Assembly: GCA_024280875.1 (NCBI GenBank)
Contig: JAJRPH010000422.1
Span: forward strand, 1 to 5,928
Direction of reading: 5' to 3'
DNA: 5,928 nt
DNA from: Deltaproteobacteria bacterium
GTDB taxonomy: Bacteria > Desulfobacterota > Desulfobacteria > Desulfobacterales > Desulfosalsimonadaceae
Positions 1 through 5,301 of the stretch are shown one piece after another. A model generated the notes under the pieces. The model was not told where the DNA came from. It saw only the letters and a list, made by a program, of their open reading frames with translations, and searched no databases. Made by a program: the position numbers and the translations under genes. The first letter of the stretch is position 1; each line of letters starts with the position of its first letter.

Positions 1-331
1 AAAAAATGACTTGCCGGATGCGCCGGTGAAGGATTTTTATAAAGTATGCCTTCAGGATCATTCAATTAACAAGACATTGAAAAAAAATGGCAAATTGGAT
101 TTGTATGCTTTCGCAGTATATATTGTATGTCATGAGTTGATTCACATTGTTCGTTTCAGGAGGTTTCTTCAGCATTTTGACGCACCTTCCAATGAAAAAA
201 TGAATGAAGAAGTCCGAGTCCATGTTAAAACGCATGAAATTCTCCATAAGATCAATATAAAAAAATTAGGACCGGTGCTGGAATTTTATAAAAACTGGCG
301 GCTGGCGCCGGCTGGGCTGAAAAAATTATAA
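1..331 (+). CDS. Uncharacterised protein with HExxH motif (5' end cut off)
   Basis: I do not recognise this protein family. The frame is open to the left edge (it can be read from base 2), so the gene very likely starts outside the window; a TTG at 11 is possible, but no Shine-Dalgarno sequence can be seen before it. At least 109 residues remain, ending at TAA 329-331. The clearest motif is HELIH, encoded at 131-145, inside a hydrophobic stretch (AVYIVCHELIHIVRF). This is the HExxH zinc signature of many metallopeptidases. Two glutamates follow about 21 residues later (NEEVRVH, codons 206-211) and could supply a third zinc ligand, as in gluzincins. There is no signal peptide in the visible part. 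The rest is rich in Lys, Phe and His and gives no further clue. A promoter starts directly downstream, so the gene ends its own transcription unit. That it is real coding sequence is likely; the peptidase role is an inference from one short motif. Confidence 0.7.
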   Translation, partial: KNDLPDAPVKDFYKVCLQDHSINKTLKKNGKLDLYAFAVYIVCHELIHIVRFRRFLQHFDAPSNEKMNEEVRVHVKTHEILHKINIKKLGPVLEFYKNWRLAPAGLKKL

Positions 332-344
332 AATTTTTTTTCAG
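317..344 (+). terminator. Possible weak A/T-rich terminator hairpin
   Basis: An imperfect inverted repeat overlaps the stop codon of the upstream gene. The left arm is CTGAAAAAATT (317-327) and the right arm is AATTTTTTTTCAG (332-344), with a four-base loop. The arms are almost wholly A/T, and no separate U tract follows beyond the arm itself. A terminator role is therefore weakly supported, mainly by its position between a stop codon and the next promoter. Confidence 0.3.
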
Positions 345-348
345 ACCC

Positions 349-376
349 TTGACAACCTCAAAAAATTAACTATATT
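349..376 (+). promoter_or_regulatory. Sigma-70-type promoter for the FmdB-family gene
   Basis: A perfect -35 box TTGACA (349-354) is followed, after 16 bp of A-rich spacer, by TATATT (371-376), one base away from the -10 consensus. Transcription would start near 383, giving a leader of about 70 bases before the ATG at 453. No operator-like repeat is obvious around it, which fits constitutive housekeeping expression. Confidence 0.65.
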
Positions 377-452
377 CTTTGTGATTTTAAATTACTGTGC
401 TGTTGTGCAGTTGCTTGAAATCGTTTTAAAAATAAACAGGAGATGCATCAAA

Positions 453-734
453 ATGCCGATTTACGAATATGAATGTGCGAAATGTGGGCATATTCATGAA
501 ATAATGCAGAAAATGTCGGACAAACCACTTTCCAAATGCCCTAATTGTTCGGGGATGCTTCACAAGATAGTTTCACAAAGCTCATTTCATTTAAAAGGAT
601 CCGGCTGGTATGTAACTGATTATGCTAATAAATCGAATAGTTCTTCTGCCCCGGTGAATAATAAAGAAATTAAAAAATCCAAAAAAAAATCATCTGAAAA
701 AATAACAACCAGCAAAAAAGAAAGTTCTAATTAA
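453..734 (+). CDS. FmdB-family zinc-ribbon protein
   Basis: This 93-residue protein belongs to the small FmdB-type (putative regulatory protein) zinc-ribbon family. It opens with the family's typical MPIYEYECAKCGH and carries two CxxC pairs, C8-C11 and C29-C32, that should bind one zinc ion. A short conserved segment follows (SSFHLKGSGWYVTDY, about residues 48-62). The last 30 residues are a Ser/Lys-rich tail of low complexity, common in this family. The start chosen is ATG 453, because AGGAG at 438-442 lies 10 bases upstream and the protein then begins at the conserved MPIYEY; upstream in-frame codons have no such support. The family was named after a gene near formamidase or formylmethanofuran dehydrogenase loci, but its molecular role is poorly known, so no function is claimed beyond zinc binding. 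A run of nine A at 681-689 lies in the tail without breaking the frame. Confidence 0.9.
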   Translation: MPIYEYECAKCGHIHEIMQKMSDKPLSKCPNCSGMLHKIVSQSSFHLKGSGWYVTDYANKSNSSSAPVNNKEIKKSKKKSSEKITTSKKESSN

Positions 735-885
735 TCGTTATCAGATGATGGTTAAAAATATTGTTGACCAGAGTGAATATTAAATTTTGCGCTGGTTTTC
801 GATATATTGGAATGACTTTTTCAAATGATGATTGATTTTACTAACGAATAATAAAACTCAAAAATGGAAAAGGAGAAGAAGTAAA

Positions 886-1173
886 ATGAAAATCAGACCA
901 TTACAAGATCGAATTCTGGTTAAACGGGTTGAAGAGGAATCAAAGACCAAGGGTGGAATCATTATTCCGGATAGCGCAAAAGAAAAACCCGCTGAAGGCG
1001 TTGTTGTGGCCGTTGGTAACGGTAAACGTGGTGATGACGGTAAACTGATCGCACTGGACGTTAAAAAAGGCGACCGTGTACTATTTGCCAAATATGCCGG
1101 CACAGATGTAAAAATTAATGATGAAGAACACTTAATCATGCGTGAAGATGATATCTTGGGAATAATTGAATAA
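886..1173 (+). CDS. groES: Co-chaperonin GroES (10 kDa, Hsp10)
   Basis: GroES is the heptameric lid that caps the GroEL ring and closes the cytoplasmic folding chamber. The product is 95 residues, normal for the family (E. coli 97). It opens with KIRPLQDRILVKR, the conserved N-terminal beta strand. The mobile loop at about residues 16-32 contains G23-G24-I25-I26-I27-P28, the hydrophobic tripeptide that docks on the GroEL apical domain. The roof loop (GKRGDDGK, about 47-54) and the C-terminal EEHLIMREDDILGII are also typical. The start is ATG 886, with AAGGAG at 870-875 ten bases before it; an in-frame start further upstream at 832 would add an unusual Lys/Arg-rich extension and is rejected. 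groEL follows after 21 bp, so the two are surely co-transcribed. No CIRCE element or sigma-32 promoter was found upstream, so the mode of heat-shock control is unclear. Confidence 0.98.
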   Translation: MKIRPLQDRILVKRVEEESKTKGGIIIPDSAKEKPAEGVVVAVGNGKRGDDGKLIALDVKKGDRVLFAKYAGTDVKINDEEHLIMREDDILGIIE

Positions 1174-1194
1174 ACGAATTGGAGGTTGATTATT

Positions 1195-2850
1195 ATGAGT
1201 GCAAAAGAAATTAAATACGGTGCCAAGGCCCGTGAAAAAATGCTTAGTGGGGTGCAGCAGCTGTCTGATGCAGTGGCAGTTACCCTGGGTCCCCGGGGTC
1301 GCAATGTTGTTATTGATAAATCATGGGGTTCCCCGACGGTTACCAAAGACGGTGTAACGGTTGCCAAAGAGATGGAACTTGAAGATAAGTTTGAAAACAT
1401 GGGCGCACAGATGGTGAAGGAAGTTGCCAGCAAGACAAGTGATATGGCCGGTGACGGTACAACCACCGCGACTATTCTGGCTCGTGCAATCTATGAAGAA
1501 GGTTTAAAACTGGTTGCTGCCGGCAACAATCCCATGTCAATCAAGCGCGGTATCGATAAAGCCATTGAAGTTGCTGTTAAAGAACTGGCAAAGAGCAGCC
1601 GCTCTGCGACCGACCAGCGTGAAATCGCTCAAATCGGAACTATTTCCGCCAATAACGATGAAACCATTGGTAATATTATTGCCGAAGCCATGGATAAAGT
1701 CGGTAAAGAAGGCGTTATTACCGTTGAAGAAGCCAAGTCAATGGAAACCAGCTTAGATGTCGTGGAAGGTATGCAGTTTGACCGCGGATATATTTCACCT
1801 TATTTTGTGACCGATTCTGAAAAAATGACGGTCAACCTCAGCGAGCCCTATATCCTGATCAATGAAAAGAAAATCAGCAACATGAAGGATATGCTGCCGA
1901 TTCTGGAGCAAATTTCAAAAATGGGCAAACCGCTGATGATCATTGCTGAAGACATTGACGGCGAAGCTCTGGCAACACTGGTTGTGAACAAGTTGAGAGG
2001 CACATTAAACGTTGCCGCAGTGAAAGCACCGGGTTTTGGTGACAGAAGAAAAGCCATGCTGGAAGACATTGCGGTTCTGACCGGTGGTCAGGTTATTTCT
2101 GAAGATGTCGGCATCAAGCTTGAAAATATTACGATTGATGATCTGGGACATGCCAAGAGTATTACCATTGACAAAGATAATACGACAGTTATTGATGGCG
2201 CCGGTGCCAGAGCCGCTCTTGAAGGCCGTGTAAAACAGATTCGGGCACAGATTGAAGAAACCACTTCTGATTATGATCGTGAGAAACTTCAGGAACGCCT
2301 GGCCAAACTGATTGGTGGTGTTGCAGTAATTAATGTGGGTGCTGCTACGGAAACGGAAATGAAAGAAAAGAAAGCAAGGGTAGAAGATGCGTTAAACGCA
2401 ACCCGTGCTGCCGTGGAAGAAGGTATCGTGCCGGGCGGCGGCGTTGCTCTGATTCGTTGTCTTGAAATGCTGGAAAAAATTAAAATCAAGGCTGAACAGA
2501 AATTAGGGGTTAAAGTCGTCATGCGTGCCCTTGAAGCACCTCTGCGACAGATTGCCGATAATTCCGGTTATGAAGGCTCTGTTGTTATAGATAAAGTCAA
2601 ATCTTTGGAAGGTGCTTTCGGTTACAATGCTGATACAAATACCTATGAAGATCTGATTGCAGCCGGTGTCATTGACCCGACTAAAGTTGTCAGGTTTGCA
2701 TTGCAGAATGCCGGAAGCGTTGCTTCTCTCATGCTCACTACCGAAGCCATGATAGCTGAAAAACCTTCTGAAAACGAAGGTGGCGGAATGCCTGGCGGCG
2801 GAATGCCTGGTGGAATGGGCGGAATGGGTGGCATGGGCGGCATGATGTAA
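1195..2850 (+). CDS. groEL: Chaperonin GroEL (60 kDa, Hsp60)
   Basis: GroEL forms the double seven-membered ring that binds unfolded proteins and refolds them in an ATP-driven cycle with GroES. The product has 551 residues, close to the usual 545-550, and is collinear with E. coli GroEL. The visible nucleotide-site residues sit at the E. coli positions: TLGPRGRNVV (30-39), D52 in TKDGVTVA, D87 in AGDGTTTA, and the hydrolytic D398 in VEDALNATRAAVEEG. The GIVPGGG loop follows. The C-terminal tail is a GGM-rich repeat (GGGMPGGGMPGGMGGMGG and on), typical of the tail that projects into the cavity. The start is ATG 1195, with GGAGG at 1181-1185 nine bases upstream; the in-frame TTG at 1186 lies directly against that site and is too close. 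It is the second gene of the groESL operon and ends just before a strong terminator. No truncation or missing key residue was seen. Confidence 0.99.
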   Translation: MSAKEIKYGAKAREKMLSGVQQLSDAVAVTLGPRGRNVVIDKSWGSPTVTKDGVTVAKEMELEDKFENMGAQMVKEVASKTSDMAGDGTTTATILARAIYEEGLKLVAAGNNPMSIKRGIDKAIEVAVKELAKSSRSATDQREIAQIGTISANNDETIGNIIAEAMDKVGKEGVITVEEAKSMETSLDVVEGMQFDRGYISPYFVTDSEKMTVNLSEPYILINEKKISNMKDMLPILEQISKMGKPLMIIAEDIDGEALATLVVNKLRGTLNVAAVKAPGFGDRRKAMLEDIAVLTGGQVISEDVGIKLENITIDDLGHAKSITIDKDNTTVIDGAGARAALEGRVKQIRAQIEETTSDYDREKLQERLAKLIGGVAVINVGAATETEMKEKKARVEDALNATRAAVEEGIVPGGGVALIRCLEMLEKIKIKAEQKLGVKVVMRALEAPLRQIADNSGYEGSVVIDKVKSLEGAFGYNADTNTYEDLIAAGVIDPTKVVRFALQNAGSVASLMLTTEAMIAEKPSENEGGGMPGGGMPGGMGGMGGMGGMM

Positions 2851-2887
2851 CCCATACCTAATTCCTTTTTTTTATGATATATTGTTT

Positions 2888-2922
2888 AAATGCCTTCACG
2901 CAATAATGCGTGAAGGCATTTT
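2888..2922 (+). terminator. Rho-independent terminator of groESL
   Basis: A perfect 15-bp inverted repeat begins 38 bases after the groEL stop. The left arm is 2888-2902 (AAATGCCTTCACGCA), the loop is ATAA (2903-2906), and the right arm is 2907-2921, running into TTTT. The arms begin with A and end with T, so it could work in both directions. Its strength suggests that groESL and the tol genes are separate transcription units. Confidence 0.92.
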
Positions 2923-3028
2923 CATTTAGTTCTAACGAATCTGATACAAAAGGCCCAGGTTTGCTAAAATTAAATAAACAAGACGGCCTGCTTGGCTTTT
3001 TTGTGCGCAGACGGCCGAACCATTTGAC

Positions 3029-3057
3029 TTGACACTTCCCGTGTTGTCGGATAGTTT
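3029..3057 (+). promoter_or_regulatory. Likely promoter of the tol operon
   Basis: A perfect -35 hexamer TTGACA (3029-3034) is followed after 17 bp by TAGTTT (3052-3057). That -10 box is poor: it matches the consensus at the three most important positions (T1, A2, T6) only. Transcription would begin near 3064, about 110 bases before tolQ. A small dyad, ACAC/GTGT around TTCCC (3032-3044), lies at the -35 edge and could be an operator. The -35 box is convincing, the complete promoter less so. Confidence 0.5.
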
Positions 3058-3074
3058 TCGTTTAATAATTTTTT

Positions 3075-3090
3075 TTGCGCGTGTGCGCAA
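3075..3090 (+). repeat. Small perfect hairpin in the tolQ leader
   Basis: TTGCGC, a GTGT loop and GCGCAA form a perfect 6-bp GC-rich stem (3075-3090), just downstream of the predicted start of transcription. A run of eight T (3069-3076) lies before the hairpin rather than after it, so this is not a terminator on the + strand, and on the - strand it would be followed by A residues. It may be a leader RNA hairpin or a protein-binding palindrome. Confidence 0.45.
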
Positions 3091-3172
3091 TGAAGATAAA
3101 GTTTTATAAAAAAAGATTGCGGTTTTCGGGAGTGATGGACAATTAATTTAATGGAATGGGAGACTTCTTCTT

Positions 3173-3898
3173 ATGGTTTCTGAAAAGCTTGATGTCATTC
3201 ATATGATATTAAACGCCAGTTTAATGGTTCAGTTTGGGATGCTGCTGTTGTTTCTGTTCTCGGTTGCTTCCTGGGCTATTATCCTGATCAAGTATTTTCA
3301 AATCCGAAAAGCGTATAAAGAATCCGCGTTTTTTGTTGAATATTTCTGGAAGTCCAAGGACTTTTCTGATGCGTTTTCCAGGGCAAAAGGATTGCAGTTC
3401 AGTCCCATTGCCCGGGCCTTTCGCATTGCATATCTTGAGTTGCGGAAGGTTCACACGGAGGGGCTTTCCCGGGGAAACCAAACTGATGAAAAACAGAGTA
3501 CCCGGGATGAAGGTGTTATCGGTTTTGAAAATGTCAAGAGGGCATTGCACCGGTCAAGCAATACGGAAAGTATTCGATTGACCCAGATGATACCATTTCT
3601 GGCGACTACCGGGAATACGGCGCCGTTTATCGGGTTGTTTGGAACCGTATGGGGAATCATGAATTCATTTCACAGCATTGCTTTCCAGAAAGGATCCGCA
3701 ACGATTGCGGCCGTTGCCCCGGGGATATCGGAAGCCCTGGTTGCGACAGCTGCAGGACTTGCCGTGGCCATCCCGGCGGTTATTGCCTATAATTATTTTA
3801 CCCAGAAGATAAGAATTATTGAATCCGAACTAGACAGTTTTTCATCCGATTTTTTAAATATCATTGAAAGAGAGCTGATTCTATCCAGGGAGGTTTAA
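3173..3898 (+). CDS. tolQ: TolQ, proton-channel subunit of the Tol-Pal system
   Basis: TolQ is the multi-span inner-membrane protein of the MotA/TolQ/ExbB family. With TolR it uses the proton gradient to energise TolA and keep the outer membrane tied to the cell during division. The product has 241 residues (E. coli 230). Three membrane segments are visible: about 18-39, 140-163 and 186-208. The family signature is clear in GLFGTVWGIMNSF (154-166) and VAPGISEALVATAAGLAVAIPAV (181-203). T158 and T192 match the channel threonines T145 and T178 of E. coli TolQ, with one extra residue between them. The cytoplasmic loop (about 92-125) is Lys/Glu/Ser-rich and poorly conserved. The start is ATG 3173, with GGGAG at 3158-3162 ten bases before it. 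tolR begins two bases after the stop, so the pair is tightly coupled. ExbB is the main alternative, but the following tolR, tolA and tolB settle it. Confidence 0.95.
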   Translation: MVSEKLDVIHMILNASLMVQFGMLLLFLFSVASWAIILIKYFQIRKAYKESAFFVEYFWKSKDFSDAFSRAKGLQFSPIARAFRIAYLELRKVHTEGLSRGNQTDEKQSTRDEGVIGFENVKRALHRSSNTESIRLTQMIPFLATTGNTAPFIGLFGTVWGIMNSFHSIAFQKGSATIAAVAPGISEALVATAAGLAVAIPAVIAYNYFTQKIRIIESELDSFSSDFLNIIERELILSREV

Positions 3899-3900
3899 AA

Positions 3901-4329
3901 ATGGCATTCAGTCGTAATAACCATGACGCATTGATGTCTGACATAAATGTTACCCCGTTTGTTGATGTTATGTTGGTGCTGCTGATTATCTTTATGGTCA
4001 CAGCCCCGATGATGGTTCAGGGCGTTAATGTATCTCTTCCTGAGACTGAAAATTCGGACAGCATTGCTACTGAAGATGATCCGTTGATCGTATCGATTGA
4101 TAAGGACAATAAGATTCTGATCAATGATTTTGAAGTGGGGATTGATTTTTTAAAGGAAAAGTTGATAACGATTTTTAAAAACCGTTCGGCTAAAAATGTT
4201 TTTTTAAAAGCAGACAAGAATATTCCTTACGGTACCGTCGTTAGAGTCATGTCTGAGATCAAAGGCGCCGGCGTTGAAAAACTCGGAATGGTGACCTTGC
4301 CGCTGGATACCCGTGAAGACAAATCCTAA
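3901..4329 (+). CDS. tolR: TolR, ExbD/TolR-family motor subunit
   Basis: TolR is the single-span partner of TolQ; its membrane aspartate takes part in proton passage and its periplasmic domain touches peptidoglycan. The 142-residue length equals that of E. coli TolR. After a short cytoplasmic start comes SDINVTPFVDVMLVLLIIF, the family hallmark; D22 is the counterpart of E. coli D23 within the single membrane segment (about 20-38). The periplasmic part ends with the conserved IPYGTVVRVMSEIKGAGVEKLGMVT, which forms the ExbD/TolR fold. The start is ATG 3901, with AGGGAGG at 3887-3893 overlapping the end of tolQ, seven bases upstream. The two-base gap from tolQ implies translational coupling and a fixed stoichiometry. 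No defects are seen. Confidence 0.96.
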   Translation: MAFSRNNHDALMSDINVTPFVDVMLVLLIIFMVTAPMMVQGVNVSLPETENSDSIATEDDPLIVSIDKDNKILINDFEVGIDFLKEKLITIFKNRSAKNVFLKADKNIPYGTVVRVMSEIKGAGVEKLGMVTLPLDTREDKS

Positions 4330-4331
4330 GC

Positions 4332-4367
4332 ATGATAGAATCTTTAAAAAACTCTACAAATAAATGA
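4332..4367 (+). other. 11-codon mini-ORF linking tolR to tolA
   Basis: An ATG two bases after the tolR stop opens a frame for MIESLKNSTNK, whose TGA (4365-4367) overlaps the tolA start as ATGA. Neither this ATG nor that of tolA has a recognisable Shine-Dalgarno sequence. The layout would allow a ribosome finishing tolR to re-initiate, read the mini-ORF and end exactly on the tolA start. This could equally be chance in an A/T-rich spacer. Confidence 0.3.
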
Positions 4368-4801
4368 TACAGCCTGCTGCTTTAATAGTTTACGATATTG
4401 ACAATCAAATCCGAAGTTTTTTGATTTTTGCGCTGATATCGTTTCTCTGCCATATTTTAATTTTTTCTTTGATTGCGTTTGTTCATTTTCCCTCTTCATT
4501 TGAACGGCGGATTGTATCGCCGCCTTCAATCAGTATTGATCTTCTGGCGTTTAACCCGGAAACGCCGCAGCCTTCGGCAAAAGCTGAAAATTCTGTTGAG
4601 CCCCCTCCGGATGCTTTGGTTCCCAAGGATTCCATGGATCAGCTGATTGATAAAATAGCAAAAATGCCGGTTATCAGCCAGCCGGAGACCTTGCCGGTTA
4701 AAAAAGGATTGCAGAAGAAAAAGAACCCTGCGAATTATGTGGTAGAAAAACCTCAAAAACGGAAAAAAACTAAAAAGCCGCTGAAAAAAAAAGAAGATTG
4801 A
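4364..4801 (+). CDS. tolA: TolA/TonB-like protein, N-terminal part (frame broken at A9)
   Basis: TolA is the periplasm-spanning arm that carries energy from TolQR to TolB-Pal. This frame encodes 145 residues and stops early at TGA 4799-4801. It has a short cytoplasmic end, one membrane segment (about 18-41) and a Pro-rich stretch (about 52-90), then a Lys-rich stretch up to the stop. The membrane helix holds SFLCH, with S26 and H30 spaced as S-x3-H, as in the TolA and TonB helix that contacts the motor proteins. The C-terminal domain is missing here but follows at once in another frame. The start is ATG 4364, forced by an in-frame TAA at 4361-4363; it has no clear ribosome-binding site. Removing one A (or adding two) in the A9 run at 4784-4792 joins both parts into a 302-residue protein. 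The name rests on the tolQR-tolB context; a TonB-type transducer would look much the same. Confidence 0.85.
   Translation: MIQPAALIVYDIDNQIRSFLIFALISFLCHILIFSLIAFVHFPSSFERRIVSPPSISIDLLAFNPETPQPSAKAENSVEPPPDALVPKDSMDQLIDKIAKMPVISQPETLPVKKGLQKKKNPANYVVEKPQKRKKTKKPLKKKED
4784..4792 (+). other. Run of nine A where the tolA frame is lost
   Basis: The upstream tolA frame reads CTG then three AAA codons and GAA GAT TGA. The downstream frame is closed by a TGA at 4782-4784 and opens only after it. The switch must therefore occur between about 4783 and 4801, and the A9 run fills most of that space. Only a +1 shift (or -2) links the frames; a -1 shift leads into the third frame, which soon meets TAA at 4828-4830. 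Runs of this length are known sites of RNA-polymerase slippage and of sequencing error. Confidence 0.8.
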
Positions 4802-5273
4802 TACGGCAGAGATCCTTCAAAAAGCCGTAAAAAGAATTGAAAAAGAGTCAGAAACATCTCATCCGAAATCGATTTCGGATCGAATTACAAGTTTGAAAAA
4901 AGAGGTCCAAAACCAAACCGGCAAACAGTCCGTATCAACTTCCATTACGGCTAATTCCGGCAGCTCATACCCAAAGGATTTTAGTCAGATTGAAATTTTT
5001 CAGGCGGAAGTATCGGTTCGTATGAAAAACAATTGGGTGTTTTCCGAGAAACTGGCCGGAAAAACCAATGGATTGGAAAGCCGACTGGTCATAAAAGTGT
5101 TACCGGATGGTACAATTACCGATGTGTGGTTTGAAAAGCGTTCCGGCAATGCATATTTGGATAATTCCGCTTATAAAACGGTTATGAAATCAAATCCGTT
5201 GCCCCCGCTGCCGAAAGGACTTGCCTATTATCATCTGGTTCTTGGATTTACGCCTTCCGGCCTTCATCAATAA
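4785..5273 (+). CDS. tolA: TolA/TonB-like protein, C-terminal part
   Basis: This is the second part of the broken tolA gene, open from 4785 to TAA 5271-5273. It begins with a charged helical stretch (AEILQKAVKRIEKESE and on to RITSLKKEVQNQ), as expected of the periplasmic TolA arm. After a Ser/Thr/Gly-rich linker comes a TonB/TolA-type C-terminal domain, about residues 206-300 of the joined protein. Its marks are VSVRMKNNWVFSE, LVIKVLPDGTITDVWFEKRSGNAYLDNSAY and the closing LPPLPKG. This domain would reach TolB and Pal near the outer membrane. Independent translation is unlikely: the first candidate start is a TTG at 4893 without a Shine-Dalgarno sequence, and such a product would lack any signal peptide or anchor. 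The good preservation of this half speaks against an old pseudogene. tolB follows after 28 bp. Confidence 0.85.
   Translation, partial: KKKKIDTAEILQKAVKRIEKESETSHPKSISDRITSLKKEVQNQTGKQSVSTSITANSGSSYPKDFSQIEIFQAEVSVRMKNNWVFSEKLAGKTNGLESRLVIKVLPDGTITDVWFEKRSGNAYLDNSAYKTVMKSNPLPPLPKGLAYYHLVLGFTPSGLHQ
4861..4880. repeat. Perfect 20-bp palindrome inside tolA
   Basis: ATCCGAAATC is followed immediately by its own reverse complement, with no mismatch; the symmetry stops at both ends. It lies in the coding sequence for the residues PKSISD in the charged arm of TolA, 68 bases after the A9 run. In RNA it could form an 8-bp stem with a TCGA loop. No role is known to me. Confidence 0.85.
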
Positions 5274-5301
5274 AAATTTAATTTAAATCATCAGAAAGCC
5301 A

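Larger units (their letters stand above)
2923..3172. other. Gene-free leader region between groESL and tolQ
   Basis: The gap from the groEL stop to the tolQ start is 322 bp, and no gene is seen in it on either strand. After the groESL terminator it holds a weak second stem followed by T residues (about 2980-3003), two copies of AGACGGCC (2981-2988 and 3009-3016), two copies of TGTGCGCA (3002-3009 and 3082-3089), the likely tolQ promoter (3029-3057) and a small perfect hairpin (3075-3090). These short repeats could be regulatory, but none matches an operator that I can name. Confidence 0.6.

Noticed and set aside
767..796. CIRCE-like operator around GAGTG
   Set aside because: Only a GAGTG fragment matches. 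The ACCAG/CTGGT dyad has 20 bp between arms and does not fit the CIRCE consensus.
764..808. Sigma-70 promoter for groES built from TTGACC (764-769) and TATATT (803-808)
   Set aside because: The spacing is 33 bp, far beyond 16-18, and neither box has a good partner at the right distance.
858..1466. Open frame of 202 codons on the - strand
   Set aside because: It lies wholly opposite groES and the start of groEL, has a Ser/Leu/Thr-rich composition typical of an antisense shadow, and resembles no protein.
2643..2855. Proline-rich open frame on the - strand opposite the groEL 3' end
   Set aside because: It is the complement of the GGM repeat codons, so the Pro/Met pattern is a by-product.
4784..4801. 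Programmed -1 ribosomal frameshift at the A run in tolA
   Set aside because: A -1 shift leads into the third frame, which meets a TAA at 4828-4830. Only +1 or -2 reaches the frame of the C-terminal domain.
4893..5273. Separate gene for the tolA C-terminal domain starting at TTG 4893
   Set aside because: There is no Shine-Dalgarno sequence, no signal peptide or membrane anchor, and the frame continues upstream with sensible TolA-like coding up to the A run.
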